Below the pieces are notes generated by a model that had not been told where the DNA came from, made no database searches, and worked only from the letters and a program-made list of their open reading frames with translations. Source: Acidimicrobiaceae bacterium (lineage in GTDB: Bacteria; Actinomycetota; Acidimicrobiia; Acidimicrobiales; Acidimicrobiaceae). Taken from it: a stretch of 64,000 nt of DNA. Shown here one piece after another: positions 56,052-64,000 of this stretch. Made by a program: the position numbers and the translations under genes. The stretch spans positions 1 to 64,000 of the forward strand of contig JABEUN010000005.1 in the NCBI GenBank assembly GCA_013044385.1. The letters are read 5' to 3'. Positions within the stretch are counted from its first letter, which is position 1, and every line of letters begins with the position of its first letter.

Positions 56052-58352
56052 ATGCGACGACTAATAATTGCTTCAGCGGTAGCGCTCGTCGGATTATTTC
56101 CGATAGCGGCTACCGCCCTCACTGGGTCAGTAGCAAGTGCTTCACCGAGTGCTTCGCCGACCTACAGTCCCGTGCCACTGGACTTGGCCAATCTGATTAA
56201 CAACTCCTCCAGTGGGATCAGCCTGAGCACTCACTTCGAACAGACTCTTTTGGACGCCTCGGGGAACTACTGGGTGGATACTACGGATGGAAAGCTGATC
56301 GAGATCAGCGGTTCGGCACCGCACGTCTCGATCGGCTACATAGATGTCGGTGGATCCCTTTTCGATGCAGTGGCAGGCCCCAACGACCAGCTCTTCATAA
56401 TCAACCAAGGCAGTAGTTCCTGCCCCGTGGAAGTGATCAGTGTGGCGCCGAGCAATCTGACACTCAATCAGTCCACTCTGCAGTTCTCATTGGGAACTGG
56501 CCCGACCTGTATCACGCCTCTAGCTGGCAACAGCTTCGGCAGCTCGAGCTCCTACTCGATCACCTCCGATGGGGCCAATATCTTCTTCACTCAGGACACA
56601 AACCAATCCGGCATCAGTGGGGGCAACTCGACCCTATGGATGATCAACCCAAACACCCTTGTCGCAACGCCATACCCACTTTCGGTCAGCATCGACCAGG
56701 CCATGACTGTGGCGGGGGGCTACCTCTTTGCTGGCAGTAGTTCGCACAACCGCGTCTACCAGTTCAAGTTGAGCGGAATGTCGGGTGCTCTCAACACACC
56801 AGTTGATACCTACACAGTCAGCGGATCAGGCAGTCTCGGAGACTTTCAGTACGTGACGGCACCGGCTGGAGCCAGCTACTCAAATGAGCTGTGGTTCGTT
56901 AGGGAGTTCACTGGCCAAGTGGGATACGTACCCGTCGCCTCGAGCCCATCTGCGAACACCATCGCCGGCACTGATTACCAGGTGGCAGGAGCGCCCAATT
57001 CAGAGACCGAATCCATGACGCTCGATCCGGCTACAAACAATCTCTGGATTGCGTCTGGAAATGTCAATGGCATTTCCTTTCCGAACGTAAGTTTCGGCTA
57101 CTTCAATCCGGGGTCCTTACCGACCTCTGGAACGATTAATCCAACCTTCGTGAACACCCCGAACAACGTCAGCTTGAGCGCTGACGACTTCGTTTTGGAG
57201 AATGGTAACCCCACCTACTTCGACAATTCACCACTCAATGCACTCACCAAGACCGATAACGTCGGAGGAAAGACCCTGGACAGCCAGAGTTTCAACTTCA
57301 CCATCAATCCTTCAATCGCCAGTACCTCGCCTATAAACGGTTACGGCTCGTATGAACTCATCGATCCAATGCCAACCGGGATTACAGTCACTGGCGTCTC
57401 GGCGCCCATGGTGATCCCGCTGGGCCAATCCATCGCAAAGTGGAACTGCACACGCAGCAAAACCACTTCGACTGCAGGCGGAGTCGGTACGGTAAAGTGC
57501 TACCTATTCACATCTCCCACAACGCAGTTTGTAGCGGGGACGCAGCTACCACCAATAACCATCACTGCCTATACCACCGGCACGGCAGGCGTACCCATCA
57601 CTAACACGGCAACGCTCAGCAACTTTCTACCGATCAATCTTTGCGGTGCACCGGAATCGTTCAATGTGAATTCAGCCCAGAACGCGCCCCCCACATGTGT
57701 GGTTGCTCCAGCTGTAAGTGCATCCGATACCATCACTCCCTACTCGGCACCGGTTACACCTCCGGCTGCACCTTCAGTGATCCTCACCAAGACGGCCGCG
57801 CAACCGATCGTCTCACCCGGTGGAATCGACAGTTTCACCATCGCAGGAGCCTTCACGGGTAACATCAACGCACCTGCTACGGTGACTGATACCTTGCCAA
57901 CCGGCCTCAGCCTGGACGGAACTCCTTCCATTACTGGATCTGGCTTTGCCTCCGCAAGCTGTTCGACCGCTGGAAACACCGTCACCTGTACCTTGGTTCC
58001 ATCAGTAACAGGTGTCTCAAGTCCCGCAATCGGCATCGTCACGGTGCCGGTATCGGTGAACTCAACAGCGACTGGAGCAATCACCAACACTGCGACTGTG
58101 AGCGACCCAGGAGACAACATCTCTCCAGTTTCGGCACAGGCGACTATCACGGTGACAGCACCCCCCGTGGCCGCTTCAGCTTCTGCGTCCTCTGCGCCTA
58201 CCACTACCGTGGCACCAAAGGTGATAACAGTTCCTTCCACCCACACGGGTGAGCCTTGGAGCGCAGTGACTTACTGGTGGCTCCTGAGCTCGCTTGGGCT
58301 CGCCGGAACGATACTCATCTTCCCAGTCGGGAGACTCAAGAAAAAGGCGTAG
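56052..58352 (+). CDS. large cell-surface protein with DUF11-like domain and sortase-like tail
   Basis: The 766-residue protein has a signal peptide (MRRLIIASAVALVGLFPIAAT, cleavage near ASA-SPS). Residues 50-380 are rich in Gly, Asn and Ser with repeated YWVDTTDGKL- and LWFVREF-like blades, suggesting a beta-propeller of the Vgb/NHL kind. Residues 390-550 and 575-700 look like DUF11-type immunoglobulin-like domains (TVTDTLPTGLSLDG, ITNTATVSDPGDN). A Ser/Thr/Pro linker follows, then PSTHTGEPW, a membrane helix and RLKKKA, a layout like an LPxTG sorting signal with THTG in place of the usual motif. The ATG 56052 has an AGGGAG site. Confidence 0.85.
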   Translation: MRRLIIASAVALVGLFPIAATALTGSVASASPSASPTYSPVPLDLANLINNSSSGISLSTHFEQTLLDASGNYWVDTTDGKLIEISGSAPHVSIGYIDVGGSLFDAVAGPNDQLFIINQGSSSCPVEVISVAPSNLTLNQSTLQFSLGTGPTCITPLAGNSFGSSSSYSITSDGANIFFTQDTNQSGISGGNSTLWMINPNTLVATPYPLSVSIDQAMTVAGGYLFAGSSSHNRVYQFKLSGMSGALNTPVDTYTVSGSGSLGDFQYVTAPAGASYSNELWFVREFTGQVGYVPVASSPSANTIAGTDYQVAGAPNSETESMTLDPATNNLWIASGNVNGISFPNVSFGYFNPGSLPTSGTINPTFVNTPNNVSLSADDFVLENGNPTYFDNSPLNALTKTDNVGGKTLDSQSFNFTINPSIASTSPINGYGSYELIDPMPTGITVTGVSAPMVIPLGQSIAKWNCTRSKTTSTAGGVGTVKCYLFTSPTTQFVAGTQLPPITITAYTTGTAGVPITNTATLSNFLPINLCGAPESFNVNSAQNAPPTCVVAPAVSASDTITPYSAPVTPPAAPSVILTKTAAQPIVSPGGIDSFTIAGAFTGNINAPATVTDTLPTGLSLDGTPSITGSGFASASCSTAGNTVTCTLVPSVTGVSSPAIGIVTVPVSVNSTATGAITNTATVSDPGDNISPVSAQATITVTAPPVAASASASSAPTTTVAPKVITVPSTHTGEPWSAVTYWWLLSSLGLAGTILIFPVGRLKKKA

Positions 58353-58387
58353 TTCCGGCAGTAGGGTGAGTCAAAATTGACACACTC

Positions 58388-58424
58388 GTTCGGGCGGTGC
58401 TGGACTAACCAGCACCGCCCGAAC
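58388..58424 (+). terminator. strong hairpin after the surface-protein gene
   Basis: A 16-base perfect stem (arm GTTCGGGCGGTGCTGG) closes on the loop ACTAA. It begins 36 bases after the stop at 58352. There is no clear T-run, as is common for actinobacterial terminators. Confidence 0.8.
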
Positions 58425-59206
58425 TCAACTTTGCCGCCGATCCAAAGCGCTTTTGCTCAGCGCACATCTGATCTCAAGGCTTCCAAAATCCCAGCGACCG
58501 AATCAACATCCACTTAGAAATGTCGGTCTCGCCACCTCGGTCGGAAGCAAATTGCCAACCGCAGGCTCACTAGCATCACTCGAACTGGCGGGTATGCGTG
58601 GAGCAGAATCACGTAATGCCTGGTCGATAAAGTGGCACGACAGATGCTTTCCCCGCGATGCAACAAGACGTTGCCACCTACTTTGGTCTCGGCCATGGAC
58701 CGATTGTCATTAGCCAGAAGTGATGCACTCGGCCGTAACAAGCCAGAGGTCGCATTCGGCCACTCTCGCACTGATTTCCCGGTTTGAACCCTCAACTGCT
58801 CGAACCATACCTTCAGATGGTCCAGTTTTGTAGCCCAGCTTCGTCGAAGTTATAAATCATTTGAAAATTTGCCATGGCGGTCGCAGTCCAAAGCATGCCA
58901 AGCGGAAAACTATGCCTCTCGCCGGCACAACTGGAGTTTCGCGGTCAGCCTTGGTGCGTATCCCAGCAGACGGACTCGTTCGAATGGGGATGACACCACT
59001 CATCTCTTTCTCGCCAGACATTACCGGATCCCATTCGGTTGACGAAACCAAAGCTTCGTGCTCGCTAGCCTGAGAGCCGTGCCATCGGACTACGACTTAG
59101 GCGACCCAAAACTATCCAGATGAGACACTAACTCACCTTTCCAGCACTGAACGAAGGAGAACGTCAACGGTATGCCGGGATCAAACACCAAGATCATGGA
59201 GAAGAT
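58425..59206. other. gene-poor stretch between surface protein and MFS gene
   Basis: About 780 bases after the terminator contain no open frame with recognisable features on either strand and no clear repeat. The last 50 bases should hold the leader of the MFS gene. Confidence 0.4.
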
Positions 59207-60457
59207 TTGACCACCGACAGTAGAAATCGAAGAAGAAGGTTAGAACCGGCACTTTTATTGTCCGCAAGAACAATCAGGGAGGTTGCCTTCGGATTCATCT
59301 CCATAGTCCTCCCCGTCTACTGGCACGAGCAGGGATACTCGGTCGTTACGATAGGGCTCCTTTACACATTCGCCCTTATCGGCTCGTCGATCCTCTCACT
59401 CACCCTCGGCAGGTTCGTCGACCGGCTAGGTAGGAGAAGGATACTCGTCACCAGCAGCATCCTCTGGATCGTCACCACCCCGTTCCTCCTCGCCTCTAAA
59501 GACGTAACTCTTATCGGGGTTGTGATGCTTCTTGGGAGCATAAGCCCAACCGGAAAGGAGATAGGAATCTATCTTGGAGTGGAGCAGGCGATGCTCTCCC
59601 GACTATACGTAGGTCAGGCGCGCACCAACACCTACGCTTGGTTCAATCTCGTCGGTTACACCGCCACTGCAGTAGGTGCACTGCTCGCATCGGTAGTAGG
59701 GATCACTGCATCCACTAGTACGGGAAGTGGAATTGGCGCGACGATGTTCAGGGGCATTGTCATCTCCTATACGGTCGCTGGTGTGATCCAGCTGGCAATC
59801 TACGGGCTGCTCACTCCCTCCGTGGAGGCAGAAGCATCAAAGGCCGCAACTGACGGCACACACCACGTTCCAGAAAGATCGACGCGCCGCCTCGTCTATC
59901 GCCTTTCCAGCCTCTTCGCCCTTGACTCATTTGCCGCAGGCCTCATCGTCCAAGGAATTCTCGTCTACTGGTTCAGGGTCCAATACCACGTAGACCTCAC
60001 GCAACTGGGTCTGATCTTCTTCGGCACTAACACGCTTTCGGCACTCTCATCTCTCGCTGCGGCGCGGATCGCAAAAAGGATTGGCCTGCTAAACACTATG
60101 GTCTTCACCCACCTTCCCTCCAACGTGCTCCTCATGCTCATTCCATTCATGCCGAATGCGACTCTCGCCGTCGCCATACTGCTAACCCGCCACCTGCTCT
60201 CTCAGATGGACGTGCCCACACGGCAGGCCTACTCAATGGCGATGGTGGATACCCAAGACCGCAGCTACCTGGCGGCTTGGACCAACGGAGCAAGGACGCT
60301 GGGCACGAGTCCGACCCCAGTACTTAGTGGAGCTATGCTCGCCACATCCCTCACCGGTCTCCCGTTTCTGCTGGCAGGGGGGCTGAAGATCATCTACGAC
60401 CTATCGCTATTCGTCACCTTTCGGAAAGTTCCGCTGGACTTTTCCGAGAAGAACTGA
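59207..60457 (+). CDS. MFS transporter
   Basis: This 416-residue major facilitator has about twelve helices. The loop motif GRFVDRLGRRRILV follows helix 2, and a polar central loop of about 30 residues (VEAEASKAATDG...) separates the halves. The second half has QMDVPTRQAYSMAMV, similar to a group of uncharacterised exporters. The start is TTG 59207, with a GGAG site at 59198-59201. It converges on the chemoreceptor gene (40 bases apart). The substrate is unknown. Confidence 0.85.
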   Translation: MTTDSRNRRRRLEPALLLSARTIREVAFGFISIVLPVYWHEQGYSVVTIGLLYTFALIGSSILSLTLGRFVDRLGRRRILVTSSILWIVTTPFLLASKDVTLIGVVMLLGSISPTGKEIGIYLGVEQAMLSRLYVGQARTNTYAWFNLVGYTATAVGALLASVVGITASTSTGSGIGATMFRGIVISYTVAGVIQLAIYGLLTPSVEAEASKAATDGTHHVPERSTRRLVYRLSSLFALDSFAAGLIVQGILVYWFRVQYHVDLTQLGLIFFGTNTLSALSSLAAARIAKRIGLLNTMVFTHLPSNVLLMLIPFMPNATLAVAILLTRHLLSQMDVPTRQAYSMAMVDTQDRSYLAAWTNGARTLGTSPTPVLSGAMLATSLTGLPFLLAGGLKIIYDLSLFVTFRKVPLDFSEKN

Positions 60458-60497
60458 CGAATGGACATCTTAGAAGAGCCGAACGGTGAGCTACTTT

Positions 60498-62435
60498 TTA
60501 GGCCTGGATCAAGTCCTGATGTTCTGCTACGAGACTCTTCAGGGTAGATGCCATAGTTGCGAGCTCGGAGGCCGCTTGGAGTGCGTCATTCGATCCACCG
60601 GCGGTTCCTCTAGCGGCCCCTGCTGCCACCGAGATGTGTTCGCTGATCTGCTCGGAACCTTCCGACACAACTCGGACGTTCCGAATGACAGCAGAGGTGG
60701 TGATCGTCTGCTGGTCAACGGCCGCAGAGATGCTGGACTGGATGTTGTTGATCCTGCCAATAGTTTCACCGATACGTTCTATGGCCTCAACTGAGGACTC
60801 AGTGTCGCGCTGGATGGCCGAAATCATAGATCCGATCTCGTCAGTCGCCTTCGCCGTCTTTGTCGCAAGCTCCTTCACCTCACTCGCCACGACGGCGAAT
60901 CCCTTGCCAGCCTCACCCGCTCTGGCCGCCTCAATTGTCGCATTTAACGCCAATAGGTTCGTCTGTTGAGCGATTGCCGTTATCACGTCGAGCACTTGGC
61001 CTATTTGAACAGACGAGTCTGCGAGTTTTGCGATGGTCAGACTTGTCTCCTCCGACTCGCGCTGCGCCTCGATCCCTACTGCCAGTGCCTCTGCTGTGTT
61101 TCGAGTGATGTCAGATATCGACGACGCCATGTCCTCAGCACTCTCTGCGACAGTCCGGGTGCTGTTAGTTATCAATGAACTCTTCTCAGCAACCAAGTCT
61201 GCCTGGGAAGACGCCTCATCAGCTCCCGTCGAGAGTTGACGTGCAGTGGCAGTCAATCGATCAGAAGATCCAGCCAGCACCTCAGCGTTCTTGGCAACCT
61301 CCGTGAGCAGTGCAAGCAGAGTTGCCTCCCTCTCCTCCGTCGAATGTTGCCTTTCGTCATTCTCGGATTGCGTCTTGCGTACTGTATAGGTAAGTCTCAC
61401 CCCAGTGACAAAGAGCGTCAAAGTGGCGATGGCAATGGCACCCGAGCCAACCTTAGAGATGCTGGCGAAGAGAAGTATCACCAAGCCTGCACCAGCACCC
61501 ACGCCGGGCAAAACGAATCCCCCCGTCTTAGACGGCGCTAGCTTCGAGTCGTGCGGCGACTGCTGCCAGGCTGCGATTGAGATCAGAAGAAGCGAGATGG
61601 GCCAGGCCGCAGCGTTGGCGATGTATCCCATGCGGCTATTCGGTTGGAGAAGGTTGTAGGTGTCACCGATGGCGTTGACCGAGACTGCCAGGGCAATCAG
61701 GCCAAGTACACGCCTGCGGTCCCGAGGCACAGCGGCCAGCCCACCTATGGCAACAGCCAGAAGAATTAGGTCTCCCGCCGGATACACCATGCTCGTAGCC
61801 GACGAGAGGGACCAACCTCCCACCGCCTTCAGGACTGGTCCGACTATGAATGCCGAAAACACGGTCGCCACACCGAGTGCAGCTATGACCCTATCGAGCC
61901 AGGTGGTCAAGGTGGGATCGCCCGCCTCCCGCTTTACGAGCGTGGTGATTCCCAAGAAGCAGAGCGGAAAGAAGATTATGTAGAAGGCGTCGGCAACCGA
62001 TGGCGATGAAGGGCTTGCACCCCCCGAAGACTCTATGGTCAGGGCGATATCTCCGATTGCCCAAGCCATGCTCCCAATTCCGACGAAGAGGGGAAAGTTC
62101 TTCCCCTTTGCCACGTTCGCTCTCCAGGCCGGATCAAAATATCTGTAAACGGCAAAGGCACCGGCAGAGAGTTCGAACAGTGCCGTGCCATATCCGTCCA
62201 CTGGTGCGTAGAAGGAGCCAACACTTCTTACTAGCAAGGACACAAAAAAAGCAGCTAGCAGTACGCCAGCTACTAGGAACGTCCATTTTGCACGTCGCCG
62301 CAGTTGATTATCACCGATATACGCAAAGGCATCTTTCATCGCCAGCTCCCATGACTCGTCGGCACCAATTAGCGGCAGGGTAGGAGCCCTACCGCCACTA
62401 GCGCGTACATGACTGATCGGCTCTGATATTGACAT
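60498..62435 (-). CDS. methyl-accepting chemotaxis-type receptor with polytopic sensor
   Basis: Residues 45-355 form about ten membrane helices with the pattern [41 protein letters not shown] and [14 protein letters not shown], which I know mainly as the N-terminal sensor of actinobacterial GGDEF proteins. Residues 370-645 are a long helical signalling domain; its hairpin tip is [18 protein letters not shown] followed by [13 protein letters not shown], diagnostic of chemoreceptors. There is no periplasmic ligand domain and no HAMP. No che genes are in the window. The ATG 62435 has no clear ribosome site. Confidence 0.92.
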   Translation of the reverse strand: MSISEPISHVRASGGRAPTLPLIGADESWELAMKDAFAYIGDNQLRRRAKWTFLVAGVLLAAFFVSLLVRSVGSFYAPVDGYGTALFELSAGAFAVYRYFDPAWRANVAKGKNFPLFVGIGSMAWAIGDIALTIESSGGASPSSPSVADAFYIIFFPLCFLGITTLVKREAGDPTLTTWLDRVIAALGVATVFSAFIVGPVLKAVGGWSLSSATSMVYPAGDLILLAVAIGGLAAVPRDRRRVLGLIALAVSVNAIGDTYNLLQPNSRMGYIANAAAWPISLLLISIAAWQQSPHDSKLAPSKTGGFVLPGVGAGAGLVILLFASISKVGSGAIAIATLTLFVTGVRLTYTVRKTQSENDERQHSTEEREATLLALLTEVAKNAEVLAGSSDRLTATARQLSTGADEASSQADLVAEKSSLITNSTRTVAESAEDMASSISDITRNTAEALAVGIEAQRESEETSLTIAKLADSSVQIGQVLDVITAIAQQTNLLALNATIEAARAGEAGKGFAVVASEVKELATKTAKATDEIGSMISAIQRDTESSVEAIERIGETIGRINNIQSSISAAVDQQTITTSAVIRNVRVVSEGSEQISEHISVAAGAARGTAGGSNDALQAASELATMASTLKSLVAEHQDLIQA

Positions 62436-62598
62436 CTTTAATTGCCATATAAGGTAAATTGGAAAATTGTGCCAGATTCTGGTGAAGGCGAAGCCGATTC
62501 ATACCGCATGGACTTGCCAATACTCGATTACATAATCCGAACCAGAGCGTGCTCGGCAACGCTTTCAAGAAAAAAGGGTCGGCAGAGCCAATGTTCCA

Positions 62599-63444
62599 CT
62601 AATGGAATCGCGAGGCCGGCAGCTGCAACTTAGACGGAGGAGCTATCGATACGAAGTCGGCGACCCGGGAACTAAACAAAGCGAGTCGGTCGATAGCAGA
62701 AGATAAAGTTACGTCTTCTGGAAGCAGGATCTCTCTGCTCCATAGGAGGGGTGAAAGCCTCTCCAGATGGACAAGACGCTCGCCGGATACCAGTGCTCTA
62801 TGGGCGGGCGACATCCAGACCGACTCCCTGTGATGGAGTCTTACCGCATCGGTTGTCTCCTCCGGGAATCCCCAACGTTCCAATGCCGACGAGCCAAGAT
62901 CGGGATGTGATATCCCGTACGCCTCGATCTCAGCTCCTATGTATTCGGACTGCGCCTCCCTGGTCAAGCCGTTGTCTAGGTACGATTCGACGGCTCGGTA
63001 ACCCACAGGGTCGAAGTTTGCCAAAAGGATGGCACCGAAGTCGTGGATCAACCCCGTCGAATATGCAAGGGCCGGATCATCTCCGTAGATCTCGGCGTGA
63101 AGCTGAGCCGCTACTGCAACACTCAGGCAGTGATTCCACGTCCGATCCTCGAGCGTGCCGATCTCCCTGATCAACAACAGTGCCGCCATCGATCTCAGTG
63201 TCCAGACGCCGAGTAGCGAGACAGCAAACTTCAAACTCGTCACTGCGTCACTCCGCCTGTAATGAGGTGAGTTGGCCAGACGTAGGACACTGTCGGCGAA
63301 CAATTTGTCTTGTTCGATCATCTCCGCCAGCCTCGCCAGTTCGAACTCACCTCGGGAGATGAAATCAAGCAGGTCACCAGCGACAGATGTCGATCTGCCA
63401 AGCATCTCGAATTCCGATAGGAAACGCTTCAGATCTTCCCTCAA
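62599..63444 (-). CDS. HDOD-domain signalling protein
   Basis: The 281 residues cover one HDOD domain (about 15-215), a catalytically dead relative of HD phosphohydrolases: LADSVLRLAN-like FADSVLRLANSPHY, YSTGLIHDFGAILL and a late LHHRE. HDOD proteins take part in signalling with two-component, chemotaxis and cyclic-di-GMP systems. The start is TTG 63444 with an AAGGGCG site. It lies upstream of the receptor gene on the same strand (163-base gap), so the two may act in one pathway; this is inferred from position only. Confidence 0.88.
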   Translation of the reverse strand: MREDLKRFLSEFEMLGRSTSVAGDLLDFISRGEFELARLAEMIEQDKLFADSVLRLANSPHYRRSDAVTSLKFAVSLLGVWTLRSMAALLLIREIGTLEDRTWNHCLSVAVAAQLHAEIYGDDPALAYSTGLIHDFGAILLANFDPVGYRAVESYLDNGLTREAQSEYIGAEIEAYGISHPDLGSSALERWGFPEETTDAVRLHHRESVWMSPAHRALVSGERLVHLERLSPLLWSREILLPEDVTLSSAIDRLALFSSRVADFVSIAPPSKLQLPASRFH

Positions 63445-63615
63445 ACTTCGCCCTTAGAACGTCGACCCTTGGAGGTGGGGGTGGACGTCGAAAGGCTTAT
63501 CGGAGCATCTACGGTCCAGATGGACTGAGATGGTCAGCATCGACCAGACGACCGAGAACCCCCACCAGCCATTTAGTTCTTTATCGACAGTTGAGTTCCA
63601 AGAGTTGACTCGGAT

Positions 63616-64000
63616 TCAAATTGGTGTGGACTCATTCGGCACGAATGCAGATCCATGTCCAGGAATTATCCAGCTCGGATGCAGGTCAAGAATCCGTCGC
63701 CTAGACGCCGCCAGCACCGATCTGTCCAGCGAATACGGATCCTCGGCTGGTCCGTCGCTGTCCCACCAAAGATGGCTGTAGACGACGAGTCCATCAGAGG
63801 TCTCGAAACCGACTGAGATGTCTTGCGGGGTATGACCTGGCGTCTCGATCAAGTAGACGGAATTCGACAAGCGGACCCCCTCGGCCTCCCTCGAATACCA
63901 GTCGTCAGCCTTGTAAGCGGCTTGGAAGTCATGAACCCTTGCCTCTGGAAAAAGCGCAACATTGACAGTGTGGTCTGGGTGGTGGTGACTGAGAACCACG
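63616..64000 (-). CDS. metallo-beta-lactamase-fold hydrolase, 5' part outside the window
   Basis: The visible 128 codons start with VVLSHHHPDHTVNVALFP, the zinc-binding HxHxDH motif of the fold. LIETPGHTPQDISV carries the next ligand, and WIIPGHGSAF near the end carries the last. The set resembles MBLAC1-type hydrolases. The frame stays open to the right edge, so the N-terminus is missing; the GTG at 63999 is not a real start. Confidence 0.88.
   Translation of the reverse strand, partial: VVLSHHHPDHTVNVALFPEARVHDFQAAYKADDWYSREAEGVRLSNSVYLIETPGHTPQDISVGFETSDGLVVYSHLWWDSDGPAEDPYSLDRSVLAASRRRILDLHPSWIIPGHGSAFVPNESTPI

Noticed and set aside
62436-62475. TGGCAC-like sigma-54 promoter upstream of the chemoreceptor
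   Set aside because: TGGCAC is present on the minus strand but the TTGC element at the required spacing is missing, and sigma-54 is generally absent from actinobacteria.

Overview
The window looks like chromosomal DNA of a high-to-medium G+C actinobacterium, most likely a member of the Acidimicrobiia. This is inferred from protein style and gene order and was not tested by any search. Pointers are the mnmA-ligA order, a mycothiol-type DinB/DUF664 protein, a split crtYc/crtYd lycopene cyclase, a soluble MgtE-N/CBS protein next to an Nramp relative, a galU-moeA neighbourhood with a GlpR-like membrane protein, frequent TTG starts and several apparently leaderless genes. There is one tRNA-Ala(CGC), no rRNA, no CRISPR array and one TnpB-type insertion element.

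Layout. 0.2-6.2 kb (mostly minus): NAD-dependent DNA ligase, tRNA thiouridylase MnmA, a glycerophosphodiesterase, an unknown protein and a PfkB kinase. 6.27-7.64 kb: an IS200/IS605-type element carrying only tnpB, inserted in the divergent spacer between the PfkB kinase and an M1 aminopeptidase. 10.3-12.4 kb: an OmpR-type two-component pair. 12.5-16.3 kb: a compact glycosyltransferase / methyltransferase / alpha-alpha-toroid / methyltransferase locus of unknown product. 16.3-18.9 kb: an Nramp-like carrier with an altered metal site, coupled to a soluble MgtE-N/CBS protein, probably a Mg2+ or divalent cation system. 20.2-25.2 kb: a tightly packed iron-type ABC importer operon ending in a COG4280-like membrane protein and a small membrane protein. 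25.2-28.2 kb: two MFS transporters.

28.3-37.6 kb is the isoprenoid/carotenoid region. dxs supplies precursors. crtE-crtI-crtB on the minus strand run from a good promoter at 37582-37610, and crtYc-crtYd-crtZ on the plus strand converge on them. Together they predict GGPP, phytoene, lycopene, a beta-type cyclised carotene and a hydroxylated xanthophyll. 37.6-42.6 kb holds a flippase-like membrane protein, the TldD/TldE protease pair, a PHP phosphoesterase and an FmdB zinc-ribbon protein preceded by a CIRCE element. 42.8-48.7 kb holds galU, moeA, a TetR regulator, mobA, moaA, moaC and a GlpR-like membrane protein, so molybdenum-cofactor synthesis is mixed with what may be the Glp/GlpR division module.

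48.75-51.3 kb, just after tRNA-Ala, has an accessory character: a Doc-type toxin with its antitoxin and a palindromic operator, a truncated VapC, and an arsR-arsM pair of higher G+C. 51.8-64 kb holds scattered single genes: a DinB protein, a secreted phosphodiester glycosidase, a YceI/MarR divergent pair with a perfect palindromic operator, a large cell-surface protein with a sortase-like tail, an MFS transporter, a chemoreceptor with a polytopic sensor, an HDOD protein and a truncated metallo-beta-lactamase-fold gene at the right edge. Gene-poor stretches lie at 55.06-56.05 and 58.35-59.2 kb.

The most interesting items are the 12.5-16.3 kb locus, the Nramp/MgtE-N pair, the CIRCE-controlled fmdB, the candidate Glp/GlpR module, the tnpB element with duplicated terminal hairpins, and the surface protein with a THTG-type tail.
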